Shown in pieces: positions 1-7,362 of a stretch of DNA of 64,000 nt. The position numbers were made by a program, and so were the translations under genes. The notes beneath the pieces were generated by a model. It did no database searches, was not told where the DNA came from, and worked only from the letters and a program-made list of their open reading frames with translations. The stretch comes from Proteobacteria bacterium 005FR1 (lineage in GTDB: Bacteria; Pseudomonadota; Gammaproteobacteria; Pseudomonadales; Cellvibrionaceae): the NCBI GenBank assembly GCA_026192395.1, contig WACF01000001.1:1982309-2046308 (forward strand), in the 5' to 3' direction. How positions within the stretch are numbered: the stretch's first letter is position 1; each line of letters starts with the position of its first letter.

Positions 1-147
1 CGATTGAGTGCAGGCATGTTCTTGCTCCCCTTCTTTATTATGGAGTGGGAATGTTCGCAATGTTCGGCAACTGAATTTTACGAACAATCCACCAGATGTG
101 GGCATGCTAATGAGCAATGACGACAAAGTTATGACAGAAATGCGACC

Positions 148-531
148 TCAGAACAGTGCGAGCCAGGCACCGATCGCGCCACCGAGCAGCAGGATGATGC
201 TCGGCAACCCCGAAAGCAGGGTTCCCAAGGTACGGGTTCCGGGTTCCTTGACGTAGGCCCTCGCATAGATGAAACGCCCGACGAGGTAAATCACTCCAAG
301 ACCCGCCGCAGTCTCCGCATGGACGTAGGTTGCAAAGGCGACGATCGCGGGGACAAAGATGATCAGGCTTTCCAGGCTGTTCATGTGAACGCGGAAGTGG
401 CGTTCGAACATCTCATTGCCGGTGGTGGCCGGCGCCTTGATGCCATAGGTTCCTCTCGCCTTGCCGACCATGGCTCCGAAGCCCATGTACTGTAGCAGTG
501 CGAGGCTGATAACGATGGTGACGTATTCCAT
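148..531 (-). CDS. MAPEG family membrane protein
   Basis: The 127-residue product is a small integral membrane protein of the MAPEG superfamily, whose members are membrane-bound glutathione- or eicosanoid-metabolising enzymes. It has a hydrophobic N-terminal helix, the family-type loop around residues 42-56 (MFERHFRVHMNSLES) and three more hydrophobic segments, matching the four-helix family plan and usual length of about 130 residues. The frame stays open far upstream, but only because it is antisense to the next gene; the ATG at 531 gives a complete MAPEG domain with no extra sequence. It is divergent from the esterase gene at 682. A second MAPEG gene lies at 20411. Family assignment is firm; the substrate is unknown. 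Confidence 0.88.
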   Translation of the reverse strand: MEYVTIVISLALLQYMGFGAMVGKARGTYGIKAPATTGNEMFERHFRVHMNSLESLIIFVPAIVAFATYVHAETAAGLGVIYLVGRFIYARAYVKEPGTRTLGTLLSGLPSIILLLGGAIGAWLALF

Positions 532-681
532 AGATTTCCCTTGTCTTGTTATTTGGCTCTGGCTTGCGGTCGATGGGCAAGTGGCGCCGATAGTAGCACA
601 GGCGCCGCTCTTTAACTGTGCCGCCCTTTTGGTGTACCGTCTCGGCTCCTGTCCGCCATCGCGAATCACAAGGAGTGTGAA

Positions 682-2454
682 ATGCAAGGCTGCAAACAAA
701 TACAGATATTGCGCCGTTGCCTGGCCGCCGGGCTCCTGGCGAGCACCCCACCTCTGCTGGCCAACGATGAATCTGCCGAGCGCCTGTTCGTGTTCGGCGA
801 CAGTCTCTCGGACGGCGGCTACTATGCCACCCTCCTGCCGATTCCGCCGAGCTCGAGCTTTACCACCAATCCGGACCCGGTGGCGCCGGAGGTCGTGGCC
901 GCCGAGTTGGGCCTGCCGCTTGAGGTGGATTACGGCCTTGGGGGCAATAATTTCGCCACCGGCGATGCGCGCGTGACCGAGCTGAACAATGCATCGGTGC
1001 CGATTGCCGACCAGATCGATATCGCACTGGCCGGTGGTGCGCGCTTCGGGGGAGACGATCTCATCTACATCCAGGGCGGCGGCAACGACTTTTTTGCCTT
1101 CGCCGACGGCGGCGGCGCCGACCCCACCATTCTGACTGACGCGGCGCAGAATCTCGCTGAACAGGTGTCCAGACTGCAGGCCGCAGGGGCGCGCCAAATC
1201 GTGACTATGTCGGTTCCGACTGGCGGCAGTGCCGGGCTCGCGCTCTTCAATCAGAGCTACGAGGAAGCGCTCGCCAACAGCGGCGTCAACGTTCTCTATT
1301 TCGACACCGATGCACTGTTCGAGGAAATGATCGCGTTCGCCGACGAGTTTGGCTTTACTTCGATCTTCGAACCGGCCTGCACTGGCAGCGCGCTGACCTG
1401 TACCCGGGACGACCTGGTGGCGCCAGACGCCAACGAAACTCACCTTCTGGCAGACAGTGTTCACCCGGCGGGAAAGGCCCAGCGGATCCAGGGGCAGGCT
1501 ATCGCCAGCATGCTGATCGCCCCCGAACAGATCGGCCAGCTTGCCTATGCGGGGCAGGCTTTGTTCCGCAATCATCGGGAGACGAGCCAGCGTGCCTTCC
1601 GACGCGGCTTCGAACAAAACATCGGCGGTAATGCCTGGTATGCGAAGCTGGGCTATCACGACTTCAGCCATGAGGGCTCGGCGCAAATAACCGGCGTGGA
1701 TGAAGAAGCAGCCCTTCTGAATATCGGGCTCGATCATCGGCTCGAGGAAGAGGCCAGCGTCGGCCTTTCCTTCGTGCTGAGCGACGGCGATGGCGAATTC
1801 GATAGCAACCGCGGCGACTACAAGGTCGATGCCTTGTCGGCGCTCTTTTATGCCAGAGGCACGGCAGATCGTATCAACCTGCACGCGGATGCGATGCTGG
1901 GACGCGCCCGATACGAGGACCTCACCCGAGCGATCGTTCTCGGGCCAATCGTCCGGGAACACGAGGGCGATACGGATACCGACTTCTGGGGCCTGGGTGT
2001 GAGCGCGTCCATGGACTTCAGCGCGGGAGAAGGCTACACCATCTCGCCAGTCGTCGGCCTGCAGTATCAGGAGCTGGAGGTGGATGGCTACCGGGAGGAT
2101 TCGACGCGCTCCACCGCCGCGACCTTTGGCGACCAGTCGCTGGACAGTTTGACCGGCTCGCTCGGCGCGACTTTCATCGCCGAATTGTCAGACCAGTGGC
2201 GTCTGTTCATCACCGCCGAATACCGCCACGAGTTCAATGACGACGAGCGGGAGCTGACTATCACCCCGAGCGGTGCGCCCATAAGCTACACGAGCGAGCT
2301 GTATCTGGCGGAGCGCGACTACTTCAGCTATGGCGTCGAACTGGACTACCGTCTGTCTGATGCGGCGATGGTGGAGACCGGGATTAAAGGCAATGCCGAT
2401 CGCGGTGACCTGGAGCGAGCTGCAATCTACGTGGGCGTGCGAGTCGAACTCTAG
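682..2454 (+). CDS. GDSL-type esterase autotransporter (EstA-like)
   Basis: The 590-residue protein combines an SGNH/GDSL hydrolase passenger (about residues 33-280) with a C-terminal autotransporter beta-barrel (about 320-590), the layout of the surface esterase EstA of pseudomonads. A signal peptide covers roughly residues 1-27. Visible catalytic blocks are FGDSLSDGG with nucleophile Ser41, GGNDFF (block III) and DSVHPAG (block V, Asp/His). The barrel ends in alternating hydrophobic residues and a short C-terminal strand, as expected for insertion into the outer membrane. It probably hydrolyses esters at the cell surface. The gene stands alone, divergent from the MAPEG gene and about 100 bases before the MpaB gene. 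Substrate range is not predictable. Confidence 0.92.
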   Translation: MQGCKQIQILRRCLAAGLLASTPPLLANDESAERLFVFGDSLSDGGYYATLLPIPPSSSFTTNPDPVAPEVVAAELGLPLEVDYGLGGNNFATGDARVTELNNASVPIADQIDIALAGGARFGGDDLIYIQGGGNDFFAFADGGGADPTILTDAAQNLAEQVSRLQAAGARQIVTMSVPTGGSAGLALFNQSYEEALANSGVNVLYFDTDALFEEMIAFADEFGFTSIFEPACTGSALTCTRDDLVAPDANETHLLADSVHPAGKAQRIQGQAIASMLIAPEQIGQLAYAGQALFRNHRETSQRAFRRGFEQNIGGNAWYAKLGYHDFSHEGSAQITGVDEEAALLNIGLDHRLEEEASVGLSFVLSDGDGEFDSNRGDYKVDALSALFYARGTADRINLHADAMLGRARYEDLTRAIVLGPIVREHEGDTDTDFWGLGVSASMDFSAGEGYTISPVVGLQYQELEVDGYREDSTRSTAATFGDQSLDSLTGSLGATFIAELSDQWRLFITAEYRHEFNDDERELTITPSGAPISYTSELYLAERDYFSYGVELDYRLSDAAMVETGIKGNADRGDLERAAIYVGVRVEL

Positions 2455-2498
2455 TGGGTCCGACGGAATTCGCCGAATGTCTGACGGTCTTAGCGGCC

Positions 2499-2535
2499 CT
2501 GATAAAGAGAACGACTGCTTTATCAGCTTTCTGAA
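2499..2535 (+). terminator. Possible terminator hairpin after the GDSL esterase gene
   Basis: CTGATAAAG (2499-2507) pairs perfectly with CTTTATCAG (2518-2526) across a 10-base loop, followed by a pyrimidine-rich CTTTCTG stretch. The stem is AT-rich and the U-tract weak, so it may instead be a leader structure of the downstream MpaB gene. Confidence 0.4.
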
Positions 2536-2562
2536 TGTTTTCTGGCGTAAACCTTATCCGTC

Positions 2563-3510
2563 GTGAATCAGTTTCCTTCGCCCGCCTCCCGTCCTGCCGT
2601 CTCGCCGACTGCCACCCGCGGCAATCGGGAGCCCGGTCGCGCGCCTGGCCCCGGCTCGCTTTTCTGGGAAACGTTTTCCGACATGGCACTGCTGCCATTT
2701 TCAGTGCCAATCCTGGTGATGCAGGCGGCGCACCCGGACATCGGTGCGGCGGTGGCGCAGTATTCCGTCTATCGGCAGGAGCCCTGGGGCCGGCTGTTTC
2801 GTACCGGCTTTTCCCTGGTGCGATTTCTCTATGGTGGCAAAAAGGGCAAGCAGAGCCGCGACGAGGTCAAGGCGCTGCGGCAGCTGCACGCCAACATCAA
2901 AGGACGGCGTGCCGACGGATCCGAATACTTTGCGCTGACGCCGGCTACCTTCCGCGTCGTACCGGATACCTTCCTTGCGGGCATCCTGCGTTTCCGCGAG
3001 GAAATGCACGAGCCCCTCAGCCCCGCAGAAAAAACCCAGCTGTTCGAAGAATATGTGCAACTCTGCCTGCTGTTTCGGATTCCGCGCTCGGCGCTGGAAA
3101 ATAACCTGGATGAGTTCGAGCAATACTTTGATGATTTGCTCCTCGGGACCATGACTTACAACGAAACCGTGGCATTTCTGCTCGAAGAAATGATGAAATT
3201 CGGCCCTCGAGTGCCGCTTATGCCGCTTCCCAGGGCCTGGTCCCATTGGCTCTATTCGCGCACTCTCTACCCGCTGATTCGACTGTTCACCGTCGGCTTT
3301 CTCGATCCGCGTTTTCGCGCCAAACACCGCATCCCGTGGTCGGACCGGGACGAACGCAACTACCGCCGCTGGGTGCGCGCAGTGCGTGTATTTCGGAGGC
3401 TTACTCCGCGCTGGCTGCGCTACAGCCCGTTCTCGCTCTACATCATGGCCGGCGGTCACGGCTTCAAAACCATGGATTATTCACGTCTGAAGAAGATGCT
3501 CAATCGCTAG
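2563..3510 (+). CDS. MpaB/DUF2236 family oxygenase-like protein
   Basis: This 315-residue product belongs to the DUF2236 family, which includes the fungal mycophenolate enzyme MpaB and the rubber oxygenase Lcp, a b-type haem protein. The conserved early block is visible around residues 49-66 (QAAHPDIGAAV, then YRQEPWGRL), and the helical core with a YNETVAF-like segment follows. The frame opens with GTG at 2563; the next in-frame ATG (2683, MALLPF) would cut into conserved sequence, so GTG is preferred although no strong Shine-Dalgarno sequence is visible. The C-terminal hydrophobic patch might touch a membrane. No operon partner is obvious. The family call is good; an oxygenase role is inferred from the relatives. 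Confidence 0.8.
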   Translation: MNQFPSPASRPAVSPTATRGNREPGRAPGPGSLFWETFSDMALLPFSVPILVMQAAHPDIGAAVAQYSVYRQEPWGRLFRTGFSLVRFLYGGKKGKQSRDEVKALRQLHANIKGRRADGSEYFALTPATFRVVPDTFLAGILRFREEMHEPLSPAEKTQLFEEYVQLCLLFRIPRSALENNLDEFEQYFDDLLLGTMTYNETVAFLLEEMMKFGPRVPLMPLPRAWSHWLYSRTLYPLIRLFTVGFLDPRFRAKHRIPWSDRDERNYRRWVRAVRVFRRLTPRWLRYSPFSLYIMAGGHGFKTMDYSRLKKMLNR

Positions 3511-3598
3511 CATTGGTCTGGCGTGGTCCAAATCTTGTAGGTCACCTCTCACATCCAATGGCTTCGGCGACATGCCGGGCGAAGACGGAGAGATGGCC

Positions 3599-4858
3599 AT
3601 GCAGTACCGCGCCCCTTTGAGCAGATTTCTGATCACTTTGCTCGCTATCCTTTGCTGCTCACCCTCGGTCGCTCACGAGAACAGCGATGTCGTGACACTC
3701 GTTGAAAAAATGGGGCCGAGTGTGGTCGCCATTCACGTCAGTGTCGAAAACATGCGGATGTTTCCCGGCGCAGGCCCCACCGAACGCCAGGGCGGCGGCA
3801 GCGGCTTCGTGGTGGATCGCGACGGGCACATCGTCACCAATTTCCATGTCATCGCACCGGCTCTGGAGGTGGAGAAAATCGCCGCCGGTGATCTAGTGCT
3901 GCGACGTGACGCTTCGATACTCATATCCTTCGTTGGCTCGCCGGAAAAAGAGATTCCCGCACGCATCACGGGCGCCAACGTGGACTACGATCTGGCGCTG
4001 CTGGAACTGGAAAACCCGGCGGATCTGCCCGATATCGAGCCTTTGAAGCTCGGCGATTCCGATCAGGTGAAGCCCGGCGAGACCGCGGTCGCCATCGGTT
4101 CGCCTTTCGGGCTGCGCTCGACTGTGACAACCGGCGTGATCTCCGCCATCGAGCGGGAGCAACCCGGCCTGGTCGGCATCGAGGTGCCTTTTATTCAGAG
4201 CGATGCCGCGATTAATCCCGGCAACTCCGGCGGGCCGCTGTTCAATGCCAGCGGTGAAGTCATTGGCATCAACAATGCCATTCTCGCTTCACCCATGGGG
4301 CCGCAGGCTTTCGTCGGCGTTGGCTTTGCTGTGCCCATCAATCTGCTCAAGGAGTCTATCGCCGAGCTCCGAGCAGGGGGTATGTCCGGCGTTGCCGCGG
4401 CCGTTGCGAGGATTCCCGACCGCCCGCGAATGGGGCTGACCATTCCCATGAGTGTCGAGGACTTTGCTCCGCCCATTCGGGAAGCGTTGAAGCTGCCGGA
4501 CTACGGCATTATCGTTGGGCGCGTATCCGCGAAAAGTCCGGCCGAAGCGGCGGGACTGCGTGGGACCACGGGAGCGATGGTGGTTGAAGGGCGTGCTTTT
4601 CCGGTGGTGGGCGATGTGATCATCGCCGCCGACGGGGAGCGAATGGAACGTGCCATCCACTTGCAGCAAGTCATCATCAACGCCAAGCCCGGCGATGTGA
4701 TTACCTTGAAAGTCTGGCGAGCGGGTGAAGAACGCGACGTAGAGGTGCGCCTGGAAGTGGTGCCCATGGAGCGGGGCAGATCGCCGGACTCGGGCGAGGT
4801 CCACGCGGTGAATGTTCAGGCCAGCGCTCCGATTCTTTCAACACAAAGGGCGAGCTGA
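3599..4858 (+). CDS. HtrA/DegP-like secreted serine protease with PDZ domain
   Basis: This is a trypsin-like periplasmic protease of family S1C. The predicted 419-residue precursor starts at the ATG at 3599, eight bases behind GGAG at 3587-3590; the ATG at 3593 is too close to that site. A signal peptide ends near VAHENSD. The catalytic triad is intact: His in VTNFHVI, Asp in VDYDLALLEL and Ser in the GNSGGPL motif. A single PDZ domain follows (about residues 300-400, GIIVGRVSAKSPAEAAGL). It is monocistronic and closed by a strong terminator that overlaps the stop codon. It probably degrades or refolds damaged envelope proteins. It has one PDZ domain, as in DegS, rather than two as in DegP, but lacks an obvious retained membrane anchor. 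Confidence 0.92.
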   Translation: MQYRAPLSRFLITLLAILCCSPSVAHENSDVVTLVEKMGPSVVAIHVSVENMRMFPGAGPTERQGGGSGFVVDRDGHIVTNFHVIAPALEVEKIAAGDLVLRRDASILISFVGSPEKEIPARITGANVDYDLALLELENPADLPDIEPLKLGDSDQVKPGETAVAIGSPFGLRSTVTTGVISAIEREQPGLVGIEVPFIQSDAAINPGNSGGPLFNASGEVIGINNAILASPMGPQAFVGVGFAVPINLLKESIAELRAGGMSGVAAAVARIPDRPRMGLTIPMSVEDFAPPIREALKLPDYGIIVGRVSAKSPAEAAGLRGTTGAMVVEGRAFPVVGDVIIAADGERMERAIHLQQVIINAKPGDVITLKVWRAGEERDVEVRLEVVPMERGRSPDSGEVHAVNVQASAPILSTQRAS

Positions 4859-4877
4859 TTCCGCAGCTCGCCCTTTT
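4845..4877 (+). terminator. Rho-independent terminator of the HtrA-like gene
   Basis: A perfect 13-bp stem (AAAGGGCGAGCTG at 4845-4857 with its complement at 4864-4876) encloses a 6-base loop and ends in TTTT. The upstream arm includes the last sense codons and part of the stop codon (4856-4858), so termination is built into the end of the gene. Confidence 0.88.
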
Positions 4878-5217
4878 CCATTTCCCGCTGACCTGTTTAG
4901 TAGGTTTCGATCAGTCTCCAGCAGTCCTCGCACTGAGGAATCGATAGAAGCGCTGCACCAGAGTTGCCTTGCCCGCAGTCGGTGGCCACATTGCCACACC
5001 GCAGGGAACCATGACTTCAACAGTGGCCTTGCCGTTGTGCAGCCCCCTCGCCCCCGTCATCAGGCAAAGGCAGAAAGAACCTACCTTTTTTAACATTTCG
5101 CTGCGGATCGGCTTGAGCCGGCGGAGTAGAATACCGGACGGTCAGCTCGCGATAGGTATAAAAAATAGGCACCGCGCGAGAACATAAGCCGATAAAAAGC
5201 ATGAACAAGGAGTCGCC
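4878..5217. other. Gene-poor stretch before the carboxylesterase operon
   Basis: No convincing gene is present. On the minus strand a 61-codon frame begins at 5096 (MLKKVGSFCLCL...), and an overlapping frame ends at about 4899 with a plausible protein tail (PQCEDCWRLIETY). Together they could be a frameshifted remnant of a small cysteine-containing exported protein, but there is no Shine-Dalgarno sequence and no recognisable family. The part next to 5218 should hold the promoter of the esterase operon. Confidence 0.35.
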
Positions 5218-6849
5218 ATGTCCCGATACCCTGGTATTACCCGTCGTCGCTTGCTGCGCCACACCGCCATTGGCGGGCTCGCGCTTGGTTTGCCACTGCC
5301 GCTGTTTGCGCAGGGCAAGACCTCGGTGGTGGAAACCTCCGCCGGCAAGCTTCGCGGTGCGGACGTTCAAGGCATCAAGTCGTTCAAAGGCATCCGCTAT
5401 GGCGAGCCACCCACGGGCGCCGGGCGCTTCAAGGCCGCCCGCCCCGCCGCCGGCTGGAGTGGCGTTCGGGAAGCACTGGACTATGGCCACTGCTCGCCCC
5501 AGGGCCGTTCGATGGAGCCGGAACGGCCCCGCTCTACCGGCTTTTCCCTGCAGGGCGAAAACGCCACCTTTTCTGAAGACTGTCTGTATCTGAACGTCTG
5601 GACGCCCGGCCTCGACAGCGGCAAGCGGCCGGTGATGGTGTGGCTGCACGGCGGAGGTTTCTCCACGGGCTCCGGCGGCTCCATCCTTTATGAAGGCAGC
5701 AATCTGGCCCGCACTCAGGACGTGGTGGTGGTCACGCTCAATCACCGTCTGAATGCCTTCGGCTTTCTGGATCTGAGCGAAATCGCCGGCGAGGAATACG
5801 CGGACAGTTCCACCGCCGGGATGACTGACATCGTGCTGGCATTGCAGTGGGTGCAGAAGAATATCGAGCGCTTCGGCGGTGACCCTGGCCGGGTCACCAT
5901 CTTTGGTGAAAGCGGCGGCGGCCGCAAAGTCAGCGTACTGATGGCGATGCCGGCGGCTCAGGGCCTGTTCCACCGCGCGATCGTGCAGAGCGGCTCGCAG
6001 TTGCGTACCGACAGTCAAGCGGTCGGCACTCACCGGGCGAAGCTGTTCATGGAAGCTCTGGGTCTGAAGCCCAACGAAGCTGACAAGCTGAAGGACATCC
6101 CGCCCGGGAAGCTGCTAGGCGCAATGAACCGCGCATCGGCGGTGATGGACCAGTTCCGCCCCACCGCCGGCGCGCCGTCCCTGCCCCGCCATCCCTTCGA
6201 TCCGGGCGCCCCGGCCATTTCCGCCGGGGTACCGATGATGATCGGCAGCAACCTGACCGAAACCTCCTTCTTTATGAGTCGCGACCCGCGGGTGTTGACG
6301 CTCGATGCGGCGGGTGTGGTGGAACGGGTGAAGAATATGGTTCCCGCCGGCAAGGCCGGCGAGGTGTTTGCCGCTTACCAGCGTTTCTACCCGGGCATGG
6401 AGCCGAGCGATATTCTGTTCCGAATCGCCACCGATCGCGGCTATTTTCTGGATTCGACGATTCAGGGCGCGCGCAAGGCTGAGCAGAAAGGCGCTCCCGC
6501 TTTTGTTTATTCCTTCGAGTGGGAACAGCCATTGACCGAAAATCGAACTCACGTACCGCACGGTTCCGAAATCGCTTTCGCCTTCTACAATCTCGATCTC
6601 GCTCGTGGCGATAACCCGGAGCCGTTGGCGGCGGTGATGTCCGAAGCCTGGGCCGAATTCGCCCGTAGTGGCAATCCTTCCACGGAGGCGCTGGGCGCGT
6701 GGACGCCATACAATCCCGACAACCGCCCGACGATGGTATTCAGCGAAAAATCCGGTATGGTGAACGACCCGCGGGGCGAGCAGCGTAAGTTGATGTTGTC
6801 CTTTGGATCGCAGCAGGAGCGGGAGCCTGAATTGAAGCCGCTTAATTAA
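5218..6849 (+). CDS. Type B carboxylesterase, Tat-exported
   Basis: The 543-residue protein is a carboxylesterase/lipase of the cholinesterase-like alpha/beta-hydrolase family. It begins with a Tat signal (TRRRLLRHTAIGG, then a hydrophobic stretch ending near FAQG), so it is probably exported folded. The nucleophile Ser232 lies in FGESGGG, the oxyanion loop is WLHGGGFSTGSGG, and the catalytic His is in HVPHGSEIAF. The Shine-Dalgarno AAGGAG precedes the ATG at 5218. It heads a co-directional group with a VOC protein, a PQQ dehydrogenase and a HopJ-like gene, which suggests hydrolysis of an ester whose alcohol product is then oxidised in the periplasm. The substrate is unknown. Confidence 0.92.
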   Translation: MSRYPGITRRRLLRHTAIGGLALGLPLPLFAQGKTSVVETSAGKLRGADVQGIKSFKGIRYGEPPTGAGRFKAARPAAGWSGVREALDYGHCSPQGRSMEPERPRSTGFSLQGENATFSEDCLYLNVWTPGLDSGKRPVMVWLHGGGFSTGSGGSILYEGSNLARTQDVVVVTLNHRLNAFGFLDLSEIAGEEYADSSTAGMTDIVLALQWVQKNIERFGGDPGRVTIFGESGGGRKVSVLMAMPAAQGLFHRAIVQSGSQLRTDSQAVGTHRAKLFMEALGLKPNEADKLKDIPPGKLLGAMNRASAVMDQFRPTAGAPSLPRHPFDPGAPAISAGVPMMIGSNLTETSFFMSRDPRVLTLDAAGVVERVKNMVPAGKAGEVFAAYQRFYPGMEPSDILFRIATDRGYFLDSTIQGARKAEQKGAPAFVYSFEWEQPLTENRTHVPHGSEIAFAFYNLDLARGDNPEPLAAVMSEAWAEFARSGNPSTEALGAWTPYNPDNRPTMVFSEKSGMVNDPRGEQRKLMLSFGSQQEREPELKPLN

Positions 6850-6957
6850 GCAGAGATAGCTGCAAGTCCGGAGATCCAAATACGTTCAGGGACAGGGAGG
6901 CTCCGAACTCCCTACGTGCAGCTACCGACTACTGAACACTCTTTTTGGGAGAACAAC

Positions 6958-7350
6958 ATGGCATCAACTTACATCGGCGCAATGGGCATCGGCGTCAGCG
7001 ATCTTGAGAAATCCACCAGTTTTTACACCGACATCATCGGTATGAAAAAGCTCATGACCCTGGAGCCGTCCTACATGGTCGAGAACGTGATGGGCTTCGA
7101 AGGGCGCGGTGCTGCACTGCTGCTGATGCACTTCACCGATGGCTCGAATCCGAATTGCAGAGATAATCCAGTAAAGGTGGTCATCTACGTTCCCGACGCA
7201 AAAGCGATCGTGGAAAAAGCGCGCAGCGCAGGACACGAAATTTACCGCGAACTGGAAGCGATCGAGGAAATCGGCAACGCCCTGATGGCGATGATCAAGG
7301 ACCCGGACGGATACATTGTTGAAATAATCCAGAAAGCAGCTAAAGCCTGA
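6958..7350 (+). CDS. VOC (glyoxalase/dioxygenase fold) family protein
   Basis: The 130-residue protein has the paired beta-alpha-beta-beta-beta modules of the vicinal oxygen chelate superfamily: IGAMGIGVSDLEKSTSFYTD at the N-terminus and a second module ending IKDPDGYIVEIIQ. Family members use a metal for isomerisation, lyase or dioxygenase chemistry; the Glu of VEIIQ is the usual last metal ligand. GGGAG at 6947-6951 sits six bases before the ATG at 6958, which is preferred over an upstream in-frame ATG at 6916. It lies between a carboxylesterase and a PQQ dehydrogenase, 12 bases before the latter, and so is probably in the same catabolic operon. The substrate is unknown. Confidence 0.88.
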   Translation: MASTYIGAMGIGVSDLEKSTSFYTDIIGMKKLMTLEPSYMVENVMGFEGRGAALLLMHFTDGSNPNCRDNPVKVVIYVPDAKAIVEKARSAGHEIYRELEAIEEIGNALMAMIKDPDGYIVEIIQKAAKA

Positions 7351-7362
7351 GTGGAGCGAATA

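Noticed and set aside
532-1962. Long minus-strand open frame extending the MAPEG gene upstream to 604 codons
   Set aside because: It is antisense to the well-supported GDSL esterase gene; only the last 127 codons encode a recognisable protein.
4899-5096. Minus-strand peptide MLKKVGSFCLCL... possibly frameshifted into PQCEDCWRLIETY
   Set aside because: There is no Shine-Dalgarno sequence, no family match and the join needs a frameshift. It was kept only as a remark on the spacer.
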